A stretch of 64,000 nucleotides of DNA from Kitasatospora purpeofusca (lineage in GTDB: Bacteria; Actinomycetota; Actinomycetes; Streptomycetales; Streptomycetaceae). Below, piece after piece: positions 41,157 to 48,700 of this stretch. The translations under genes and the position numbers were made by a program. The stretch lies in assembly GCF_000718025.1 (NCBI RefSeq), contig NZ_JODS01000030.1:62001-126000 (forward strand), written 5' to 3'. The stretch's first letter is position 1. Every line of letters starts with the position of its first letter. The notes beneath the pieces were generated by a model, which worked only from the letters and a program-made list of their open reading frames with translations, did not search any database and was not told the origin of the DNA.

Positions 41157-42637
41157 ATGAGGCTCACCAAGACGATGCGCTGGACCGCGCTGGCCGCGTG
41201 CACCGCGCTCGCGATCTCCGCGTGCACCACCGGCAGCGGCAAGAAGGCCTCGGACGGGGCGAACGCGTCGGGCAAGAAGGGCGGCTCGATCAGCATCGAG
41301 TCGGGTGAGCCGCAGCACGGTCTGATCCCGCAGAACACCGCGGAGTCCGAGGGTGCCCAGGTGCTGGCGCAGGTCTTCGCCGGCCTGGTCGAGTACGACC
41401 GCAAGACGAACGAGCCGGGCCTGCGGGTCGCGGAGTCGATCGACACCCCCGACAGCAAGGTCTGGACGATCAAGCTGAAGGACGGCTACACCTTCCACAA
41501 CGGTGAGAAGGTCACCGCGCAGTCCTTCGTCGACGCGTGGAACTGGGGCGCCAACCAGGACTGCTGGGTTACACCGCGTTCTACCCGCTGCCGAAGGCCT
41601 TCTTCCAGGACAAGAAGGCCTTCGAGGAGTCCCCGATCGGCAACGGCCCGTTCCAGATGGACGGGAAGTGGGAGCACAACCAGCAGATCAAGGTCAAGCG
41701 CTACGAGAACTTCCCGGAGGCGGACGGAAAGGCCAAGCTGGATTCCGTCACGTTCAAGATTTACGACAAGCTGGAAACAGCGTACAACGACCTCCGGGCC
41801 AACAACATCCAGATCACCAACAAGCTCCCGATCTCGGCGATGGCGACCGTCGCCCAGGAATTCGGTGACCGTTACATCTACAAGCCGGAGTCCGGCGTCG
41901 GCTTCATCGGTTTCCCGATCGCGACCAACCCGGTCGCGTACGGCAAGCCGGAGGTCCGCAAGGCGATCTCGATGGCGATCGACCGCGAGGCGATCACCAA
42001 GACCATCTTCTCGGGCACCCGCGTCCCGGCCGACGACTTCATCAGCCCGATCATCCCGGGCTACCGCAAGGGCGCCATGGGCGACGCGGCGAAGTACGAC
42101 CCGGCCAAGGCCAAGGCGCTCTGGGACTCGGTCGGCGGCGTCCCGAACAACACCATCGAGCTGGGTTACAACGCCGACGGCGGCCACAAGGAGTGGATGG
42201 AGGCGGTCGGCAACCAGCTGAAGAAGAACCTGGGCGTCGAGGTCACCTTCAAGCCGTTCGAGAAGTTCGGCAAGATCCTGGACGCGCTGGGCGCCAAGCA
42301 GTACTCCGGCGCCTTCCGGATGGCCTGGCAGATGGACTACCCGTCCATGGAGAACTACCTGCGGCCGATCTTCTCCAAGGTCGCGATCGAGAACGGCTCC
42401 AACTACGGCGGCTACGTCAACGAGCAGTTCGAGGCGCTGCTGGACCAGGCCGACCAGGCGAAGTCGGTGGAGGACGGCCAGAAGCTGTACCAGCAGGCCG
42501 ACGACATCCTGATCAAGGAACTGCCGTACATCCCGGTCTACACCTACATGACCTCGGCGGCCTACACCAAGACCGTCAAGAACGTGGTCGTGGACGCCCA
42601 GAACCGCATCGACCTCGCCAACGTCGAGCTGGCCTGA
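41157..42637 (+). pseudogene. Peptide-binding lipoprotein 3, frame broken by an internal gap
   Basis: An OppA/DppA-type lipoprotein closely related to copy 1. The signal is MRLTKTMRWTALAACTALAI with the SAC lipobox and Cys23. It reads to WNWGANQD at 41561, then shifts frame and resumes at LGYTAFYPLPKAFFQDKKAFEESPIGNGPFQMDG, ending normally. About 60 residues are missing relative to copy 2, at the same site as in copy 1. The last 99 bp before the break (41463-41561) are an exact match to copy 1 (30052-30150), and the bases on either side differ. The twin breaks suggest collapse of a shared repeat in assembly. First gene of operon 3. Confidence 0.88.
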
Positions 42638-42655
42638 CCTCCGTCCAGTCCGAAC

Positions 42656-42711
42656 GGCACGCCGGCGCGGGCGGCACGGGCAACCCCCGTGCCGCCCGGC
42701 ACCGGCGTGCC
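42656..42711 (+). terminator. Intercistronic hairpin, operon 3
   Basis: A long two-part stem pairs ggcacgccgg with ccggcgtgcc and cgggcggcacggg with cccgtgccgcccg, with a small internal loop. It lies between the lipoprotein and the permease and is the strongest of the three intercistronic hairpins. Confidence 0.8.
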
Positions 42712-42730
42712 CCGATCATGAGGAGACCGC

Positions 42731-43675
42731 ATGGGCCGCTATGTGGTCCGCCGGATCATCCAGGCCATACCTGTGATCCTCGGCGCGACGTTCCTGATCT
42801 ACGCACTGGTCTTCCTGCTTCCTGGTGACCCCATCGCGGCACTGGCCGGTGAGAAGAGGCAGGACCCCGCCGTCGTGGCCGTCCTGCGGGACCGGTACCA
42901 CCTCGACGACCCGTTCTTCGTGCAGTACTGGGACTACCTGACCGGCCTGTTCAAGGGCGACTTCGGCGAGGACTACCGGGGCAACCAGGTGGTCGACGTG
43001 ATGCAGCGGGCCTTCCCGTACACCATCAACCTGGCGTTCGTCGCCCTGGCCATCGAGATGGCGGTGGGTGTCACCGCCGGCGTGGTCGCCGCCCTGCGGC
43101 GCGGCAAGTTCATCGACAACGTGGTGCTGATCTCGACCCTCATGGTCATCTCGATCCCGGTCTTCGTGATCGGCTTCGTGCTCCAACTGGTCATCGGGGT
43201 GAAGCTCAACACCGATTACGGCATCGACTTCTTCCCGGTCTCCTTCAACGAGGAGGCCGGTTTCCGTTCGTACCTGCTGCCCGGCTACGTCCTGGCCTCG
43301 ACGTCACTGGCGTACGTCGCCCGGCTCACCAGGACCAGCCTGATCGAGGTCATGCGGGCCGACTACGTCCGGACGGCGGTGGCCAAGGGGCTCAGCCCGC
43401 TGCGGGTGGTGGTCCGGCACGGTCTGCGCAACGCGCTGATCCCGATCGTCACCTTCCTGGGCATGGACCTCGGCGGCCTGATGGGCGGCGCGGTCATCAC
43501 CGAGGGCATCTTCAACATCCCCGGCGTCGGACACCAGCTCTTCCAGTCCGTCTACCTGCGGGAACGCACCATCGTCGTGGGCATCGTGAGCGCCCTGGTG
43601 ATGGTCTACCTGTTCGCCAACCTGGTGGTCGACCTGCTGTACGCCGTCCTGGACCCGAGGATCCGCTATGAGTGA
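42731..43675 (+). CDS. Peptide ABC transporter permease (DppB type), operon 3
   Basis: A 314-residue DppB/OppB-family permease, a close paralogue of the operon 1 copy and of equal length. It begins MGRYVVRRIIQAIPVILGAT, has six helices, the EAA loop RADYVRTAVAKGLSPLRVVVRHGLRNALIP by position, and ends YAVLDPRIRYE. AGGAG lies 7 nt before the ATG. Its stop overlaps the next start by 8 nt. Confidence 0.95.
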   Translation: MGRYVVRRIIQAIPVILGATFLIYALVFLLPGDPIAALAGEKRQDPAVVAVLRDRYHLDDPFFVQYWDYLTGLFKGDFGEDYRGNQVVDVMQRAFPYTINLAFVALAIEMAVGVTAGVVAALRRGKFIDNVVLISTLMVISIPVFVIGFVLQLVIGVKLNTDYGIDFFPVSFNEEAGFRSYLLPGYVLASTSLAYVARLTRTSLIEVMRADYVRTAVAKGLSPLRVVVRHGLRNALIPIVTFLGMDLGGLMGGAVITEGIFNIPGVGHQLFQSVYLRERTIVVGIVSALVMVYLFANLVVDLLYAVLDPRIRYE

Positions 43676-44651
43676 GCCGACGAAGAGCGAGAACACGGGC
43701 GCGGCGATCCCGGGGCAGTCCGGCTCCGGTCCGGCCGCGGGCGGTCCGGCCGCCGCGACCGCCAAGGGCTCCGGCGCGCCGGACGCCGGGGGCGAACGGG
43801 TCGCCAGCCTCTGGACCGACGCCTGGACGGACCTGCGGCGCAGCCCGCTGTTCCTGATCGGCGGGTTCCTGGTGCTGTTCATGGTCGTCCTCGCGATCGC
43901 CCCGCAGCTGTTCACCGACGGGGACCCGCGCGCCGGCGGCTTCTGCAACCTGGCCGACTCGCTGAAGCGGCCCAGTGGTTCGCACTGGTTCGGCTTCGAC
44001 GTCCAGGGCTGCGACATCTACACCCGCACCATCTGGGGCGCCCGCAACTCCATCATCGTCGGCATGGTGACCACCACGCTGGTGGTCCTGGTCGGCGGCA
44101 GCCTCGGCCTGTGGGCCGGCTGGATCGGCGGGATCGGGGACAGCGTGCTCTCCCGGGTCACCGAGATCTTCTTCGCGATCCCGCTGCTGCTCGGCGGCAT
44201 GCTGATCATGTCCACCTGGGGCGAGGGCAACGCCTGGACCGTCTCCGCGGTGATGGCCGTGCTCGGCTGGCCGCAGATCTACCGGCTGATGCGCTCGGCG
44301 GTACTGGCCAACAAGCACAACGACTACGTGGTGGCCGCCCGGGCGCTCGGGGCGGGCACCGGCCGGATCGTCGGCCGGCACATCCTGCCGAACGCCGTCG
44401 CCCCGGTGATCGTGGTCTCCACGATCAACCTGGGCGTGTACATCGGCGCCGAGGCCGCGCTGTCCTACCTGGGCATCGGCATCCAGTCCCCGGCGATCTC
44501 CTGGGGCCTGATGATCAGTGACGCCCAGGCCCGCTTCCTGAACGCCCCGCACGTGCTGCTGTTCCCGGCCGCGGTGCTGAGCGTCACCGTCCTGGCCTTC
44601 ATCATGCTCGGCGACGCGGTGCGCGACGCCCTCGACCCGAAGCTGCGCTGA
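43668..44651 (+). CDS. Peptide ABC transporter permease (DppC type), operon 3
   Basis: A 327-residue DppC/OppC-family permease. The cytoplasmic N-terminus is Gly/Ala/Pro-rich for about 40 residues before ERVASLWTDAWTDLRRSPLF. The exported loop carries the same Cys pair as copy 1 (GFCNLADS and VQGCDIYTR). The EAA loop is YVVAARALGAGTGRIVGRHILPNAVAPV by position. It ends RDALDPKLR. Confidence 0.95.
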   Translation: MSEPTKSENTGAAIPGQSGSGPAAGGPAAATAKGSGAPDAGGERVASLWTDAWTDLRRSPLFLIGGFLVLFMVVLAIAPQLFTDGDPRAGGFCNLADSLKRPSGSHWFGFDVQGCDIYTRTIWGARNSIIVGMVTTTLVVLVGGSLGLWAGWIGGIGDSVLSRVTEIFFAIPLLLGGMLIMSTWGEGNAWTVSAVMAVLGWPQIYRLMRSAVLANKHNDYVVAARALGAGTGRIVGRHILPNAVAPVIVVSTINLGVYIGAEAALSYLGIGIQSPAISWGLMISDAQARFLNAPHVLLFPAAVLSVTVLAFIMLGDAVRDALDPKLR

Positions 44652-44666
44652 GGAGGGCCGCGGACC

Positions 44667-45761
44667 ATGACTGACATGACGAAACCGGCGAGGGACGGCG
44701 CCGGGCCGGGCCCGGACGCGGTGCAGGTGATCGGCGGGGGCCGGGAGAGCCTGGTGCCCGGCACGCCCCTGCTGGAGGTCGACGACCTGCACATCAAGTT
44801 CCACACCCGGGACGGCGTGGCCAAGGCCGTCAACGGGGTGAGCTACTCGGTGGCGGCGGGGGAGACACTGGCGGTGCTCGGCGAGTCCGGTTCGGGCAAG
44901 TCGGTGACCGCGCAGGCGATCATGGGCATCCTCGACATGCCGCCGGGAAAGATCACCAAGGGCTCGATCCGGTTCCGGGGCGAGGACCTGCTCACCATGA
45001 GCCCCAAGGCGCGGCGGGCGGTGCGGGGGCGGAAGATCGCGATGATCTTCCAGGACGCGCTGTCCTCGCTCAACCCGGTGCTCAGCGTCGGCTACCAGCT
45101 CGGCGAGATGTTCCGGGTGCACCAGGGCGCCGGTCGCAAGGAGGCCAAGGAGAAGGCCGTCGAGCTGATGGAGCGGGTGCGCATCCCCGCCGCCAGGCAG
45201 CGCGTCGGCGACTATCCGCACCAGTTCTCGGGCGGTATGCGCCAGCGCATCATGATCGCGATGGCGCTGGCTCTGGAGCCGGACCTGATCATCGCGGACG
45301 AGCCCACCACCGCTCTGGACGTCACCGTCCAGGCCCAGGTGATGGACCTGCTGGCCGAGCTCCAGGCCGAGTTCAACATGGGTCTGATCCTGATCACCCA
45401 CGACCTCGGCGTGGTCGCCGACGTCGCGGACAAGATCGCGGTGATGTACGCCGGCCGGATCGTCGAGACCGCCCCGGTGCACGAGCTGTACGCCCGCCCG
45501 GCGCACCCGTACACCAAGGGCCTGCTCAACTCGATCCCCCGGCTGGACCAGAAGGGCCAGAACCTCTACGCGATCCAGGGCCTGCCGCCGAGCCTGCTGC
45601 GGATCCCGTCGGGGTGCGCGTTCAACCCGCGCTGCGACCGGGTCCAGGACGTCTGCCACACCGAACTCCCGCGCCTGGTCCCGGTGCTGGACGCCGAGGG
45701 GGCCGATCTGCCGGGCCGCCGCAGCGCCTGCCACTTCTGGAAGGAGACCCTCCATGGCTGA
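44667..45761 (+). CDS. Peptide ABC transporter ATPase (DppD type), operon 3
   Basis: A 364-residue ATP-binding subunit, slightly longer than the other two through an N-terminal extension of about 15 residues. GESGSGKS, FQDALSSLNP, FSGGMRQR, LIIADEPTTALD and LITHDLG occur in order, and GCAFNPRCDRVQDVC closes the oligo_HPY domain. The ATG at 44667 follows GAGGAGGG. Its stop overlaps the DppF3 start by 8 nt, with the junction identical to operon 1. Confidence 0.95.
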   Translation: MTDMTKPARDGAGPGPDAVQVIGGGRESLVPGTPLLEVDDLHIKFHTRDGVAKAVNGVSYSVAAGETLAVLGESGSGKSVTAQAIMGILDMPPGKITKGSIRFRGEDLLTMSPKARRAVRGRKIAMIFQDALSSLNPVLSVGYQLGEMFRVHQGAGRKEAKEKAVELMERVRIPAARQRVGDYPHQFSGGMRQRIMIAMALALEPDLIIADEPTTALDVTVQAQVMDLLAELQAEFNMGLILITHDLGVVADVADKIAVMYAGRIVETAPVHELYARPAHPYTKGLLNSIPRLDQKGQNLYAIQGLPPSLLRIPSGCAFNPRCDRVQDVCHTELPRLVPVLDAEGADLPGRRSACHFWKETLHG

Positions 45762-46773
45762 GCCCATCCTGGAGGTCAAGGACCTGGTCAAGCACTACCC
45801 GCTGACCCAGGGCATCGTCCTCAAGAAGCAGGTCGGCGCGGTGCGGGCGGTGGACGGCGTCTCCTTCTCGCTGACCAAGGGCGAGACGCTGGGCATCGTC
45901 GGCGAGTCCGGCTGCGGCAAGTCCACGCTGGCCAAGGTCCTGATGAACCTGGAGAAGGCGACCTCGGGCCAGGTGCTGTTCAAGGGCGAGGACATCACCC
46001 GGCTCTCCGGCGCCGGGCTGAAGGCGGTGCGCCGGAACATCCAGATGGTGTTCCAGGACCCGTACACCTCGCTGAACCCGCGGATGACGGTCGGCGACAT
46101 CATCGGGGAGCCGTTCGAGATCCACCCGGAGGTGGCGCCCAAGGGCGACCGCCGCCGGGCGGTCCAGGACCTGCTGGACGTGGTGGGTCTGAACCCGGAG
46201 TACATCAACCGGTACCCGCACCAGTTCTCCGGCGGTCAGCGCCAGCGCATCGGCATCGCCCGCGGCCTGGCGCTCAAGCCGGAGCTGATCATCTGCGACG
46301 AGCCGGTCTCGGCGCTGGACGTCTCGGTCCAGGCCCAGGTGATCAACCTGCTGGAGCAGCTGCAGAACGAGTTCCGGCTGTCGTACATGTTCATCGCGCA
46401 CGACCTCTCGATCGTCCGGCACATCTCCGACCGGGTCGGGGTGATGTACCTCGGCAAGATGGTCGAGATCGGCACGGAGGAGCAGATCTACTCCCACCCG
46501 ACCCATCCCTACACCCAGGCGCTGCTGTCCGCGGTGCCGGTGCCCGACCCGACCGGGCGCGAGCACCGCGAGCGGATCCTGCTCAGCGGTGACATCCCCT
46601 CCCCGGCCAACCCGCCGTCCGGCTGCCGCTTCCGCACCCGCTGCTGGAAGGCGGAGGAGCGCTGCTCGACCGAGGTCCCGCTGCTGGCCGTGCCGTCGAC
46701 GCTGCGCGGGCCGGCCGCGCACGAGTCGGCCTGCCACTTCGCGGAGGTTCGGGACGTGATCGGTTCGGGCTGA
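45754..46773 (+). CDS. Peptide ABC transporter ATPase (DppF type), operon 3 (intact)
   Basis: A 339-residue ATPase and the only complete DppF-type copy of the three. Walker A GESGCGKST, Q-loop FQDPYTSLNP, signature FSGGQRQR, Walker B LIICDEPVSALD, switch His in FIAHDLS and the C-terminal Cys-containing GCRFRTRCWKAEERC all read through. It serves as the reference for measuring the gaps in copies 1 and 2. The longest exact tract I found shared with copy 2 is about 86 bp, below 99. A terminator follows. Confidence 0.96.
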   Translation: MAEPILEVKDLVKHYPLTQGIVLKKQVGAVRAVDGVSFSLTKGETLGIVGESGCGKSTLAKVLMNLEKATSGQVLFKGEDITRLSGAGLKAVRRNIQMVFQDPYTSLNPRMTVGDIIGEPFEIHPEVAPKGDRRRAVQDLLDVVGLNPEYINRYPHQFSGGQRQRIGIARGLALKPELIICDEPVSALDVSVQAQVINLLEQLQNEFRLSYMFIAHDLSIVRHISDRVGVMYLGKMVEIGTEEQIYSHPTHPYTQALLSAVPVPDPTGREHRERILLSGDIPSPANPPSGCRFRTRCWKAEERCSTEVPLLAVPSTLRGPAAHESACHFAEVRDVIGSG

Positions 46774-46794
46774 CCGCGTCCGGCACCGCACCCG

Positions 46795-46826
46795 GGGCCC
46801 CGGAGTCCGTCGCGACTCCGGGGCCC
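46795..46826. terminator. Terminator of peptide operon 3
   Basis: A perfect 13-bp stem (46795-46807 with 46814-46826) with a 6-nt loop lies between the convergent DppF3 and orphan lipoprotein genes. Confidence 0.88.
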
Positions 46827-46867
46827 TTCCGGCTGCCGGGCCCAGGAATTGCCGGACGGCCCCTGGG

Positions 46868-48586
46868 TCACTTCTGGAAGCCGACGTTCTCCCAGACGAT
46901 GTCGGACAGGCCCTGGGCGCCGATGTTGGCGAGGTCGGCGCGGCTCCCGTACAGCTGCGGGCGCTGGTAGAGCGGCAGCACCCCGGCCACCTTCCACAGC
47001 TCGGCGTCGGCCTGGTTGATGGCCTCGAAGGCGCCGGCCGCGTCGCCCGCGGCGGAGGCCCGGTCGAGTGCGGCGTCGACGGCGGGACTGCCGGACTGGG
47101 AGTGGTTGGTGCCCCCGTTCTGGACGAAGTTGGCCCGGTTGCCGCTGGCCGGGAACGGCGTGCCGAGCAGCGAGTAGGCGGCGATGTCGAAGTCCCGCCG
47201 GTTGACGTACTTGTCGAAGTACTCGTTGGGGTTGGCGGTGACCGTGGTGACCTTCACCCCGACGTCCTTGAGCATGCCGGTGGCGACGGCGGCCTCGTTC
47301 TGGGCCTGGGTGACCCCGGCCGGGATGACCAGCCGCAGATTGAGCTCCTTGCCGTCCTTGCGGCGGACGTCGCCGTCGAGCTTCCAGCCGGCCGCGTCCA
47401 GCTTGCGGACCGCCTCGGCCGGGTCGTAGCGGCTGAGGCCGAGGGAGTTGTCCCGGTAGGCGTTCTGGTTGGCCACCAGCAGGTGGTTGTTGAGGGTGAC
47501 GGTGGGCCAGTCGAGCCCGGCCAGGTCGGAGCGGGCGATGACGTCCCGGTTGATCGCCTGGAACAGGGCCTGGCGGACGGACGGGTCGGTGAGCGCGGGG
47601 CTGCGCCCGTTCAGGGTGAACTGGCGGAAGTCGGGCCCGCCGGCCCGGCGGACGGCGGCACCGGGGGTGCTGCGGATCAGCTGGTAGCCGGCCACGTCCG
47701 GGCCGTTGTTGAACAGGTCGATCTCGCCCTTGTTGAAGGCGGCGGCCATCGTGTTGGGCAGCATCGCGCGGAAGACGATCCGGTCCAGCAGCGGCTTGTC
47801 GCCCCACCAGGCCGGGTCGGCGACCAGGGTGACGGTCTGCGCCGCCCGGTCCATCCGCTCCACCTTGAACGGGCCCGCGGTGACCGGGATGGCGTCCAGG
47901 TAGGAGGTGTTGAAGAGCTCGGGGGTGGAGATCCGGCTCGCGGGCAGCAGCGGGGCGTTGGCGGCCCCGTTGAACATCGACTGCCACTCGGAGAACGGCC
48001 GCTCGAAGGTCATCACGGCCTGGAAGTCGTCCTTGCCGCGCTCGACCGCCGAGACCAGCTCGAAGCCGGTGCTGCTGGCCGACCGGTAGGCCGGGTCCTT
48101 GCCGTTCAGCGCCCGCCAGTTGGCCTCGATGTCGCGCCAGGTGATCGGGGCGCCGTCGGACCAGCGGGCCTTCGGGTTGAGCGTCCAGACCACCACCTGC
48201 CGACCGTCCCGCTGCTCGCTGCGGGCGTCCTGGAGGTAGGCCGGGTTGGGGGTCTGGGTGCCGGCCGCGTCGGAGCGGAAGAAGGTCGGCAGCAGCGGCT
48301 TGGTGACGGCGATGGTGGAGGACTCGCCGCCGTCGGTCTGGACCGGCGACCACTGGGTGGAGTACTGGGCCACCGCGACCCGCAGGGTGCCGCCCTGGCG
48401 CAGCTCGGCGCGCTCGTGCGGATTGATGTCGACGGCGGTGAGCTTGGGCGTCTCGACCGAGCTCGGGAGGGCCCGGGCGTCGGAACCGGGGCCGTTGCCG
48501 GGGCCGCAGGAACAGAGCGTCAGCGACAGCGAGACGGCGGTGAGACCGGCGAGCAGGGCCGTGCGGTGGTACAGGGGGCGGCCCAT
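46868..48586 (-). CDS. Second orphan peptide-type ABC substrate-binding lipoprotein
   Basis: A 572-residue SBP_bac_5 protein with a lipoprotein signal (RTALLAGLTAVSLSLTLCSC; lipid Cys at 25 or 27). GGTLRVAVAQYSTQWSPVQ, VVWTLNPKARWSDGAPITW and VRQALFQAINRDVIARS are the expected motifs, and it ends DIVWENVGFQK. It is closer in style to the orphan at 24304 than to the operon lipoproteins: both have the RWSDG/VWSDG block and the NNHLLVANQNAYRDN-like region. No permease genes accompany it on this strand. It converges on operon 3. The ATG at 48586 has GGGAGAA upstream. Confidence 0.93.
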   Translation of the reverse strand: MGRPLYHRTALLAGLTAVSLSLTLCSCGPGNGPGSDARALPSSVETPKLTAVDINPHERAELRQGGTLRVAVAQYSTQWSPVQTDGGESSTIAVTKPLLPTFFRSDAAGTQTPNPAYLQDARSEQRDGRQVVVWTLNPKARWSDGAPITWRDIEANWRALNGKDPAYRSASSTGFELVSAVERGKDDFQAVMTFERPFSEWQSMFNGAANAPLLPASRISTPELFNTSYLDAIPVTAGPFKVERMDRAAQTVTLVADPAWWGDKPLLDRIVFRAMLPNTMAAAFNKGEIDLFNNGPDVAGYQLIRSTPGAAVRRAGGPDFRQFTLNGRSPALTDPSVRQALFQAINRDVIARSDLAGLDWPTVTLNNHLLVANQNAYRDNSLGLSRYDPAEAVRKLDAAGWKLDGDVRRKDGKELNLRLVIPAGVTQAQNEAAVATGMLKDVGVKVTTVTANPNEYFDKYVNRRDFDIAAYSLLGTPFPASGNRANFVQNGGTNHSQSGSPAVDAALDRASAAGDAAGAFEAINQADAELWKVAGVLPLYQRPQLYGSRADLANIGAQGLSDIVWENVGFQK

Positions 48587-48657
48587 GGTGGTTCTCCCGG
48601 GACGGATGCGGCGGACGAGGACGTCACATCTTGCTGACCGGGGAGCGGAGTTGTCGA

Positions 48658-48685
48658 GGGGCGGGCCCGGATCCGGACCCGCCCC
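48658..48685 (-). terminator. Terminator after the peptidoglycan-binding protein gene
   Basis: Two 14-nt arms (48658-48671 and 48672-48685) pair with one mismatch and begin 15 bp past the stop of the reverse-strand gene. Confidence 0.6.
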
Positions 48686-48700
48686 CCGATAACGGTTCGA

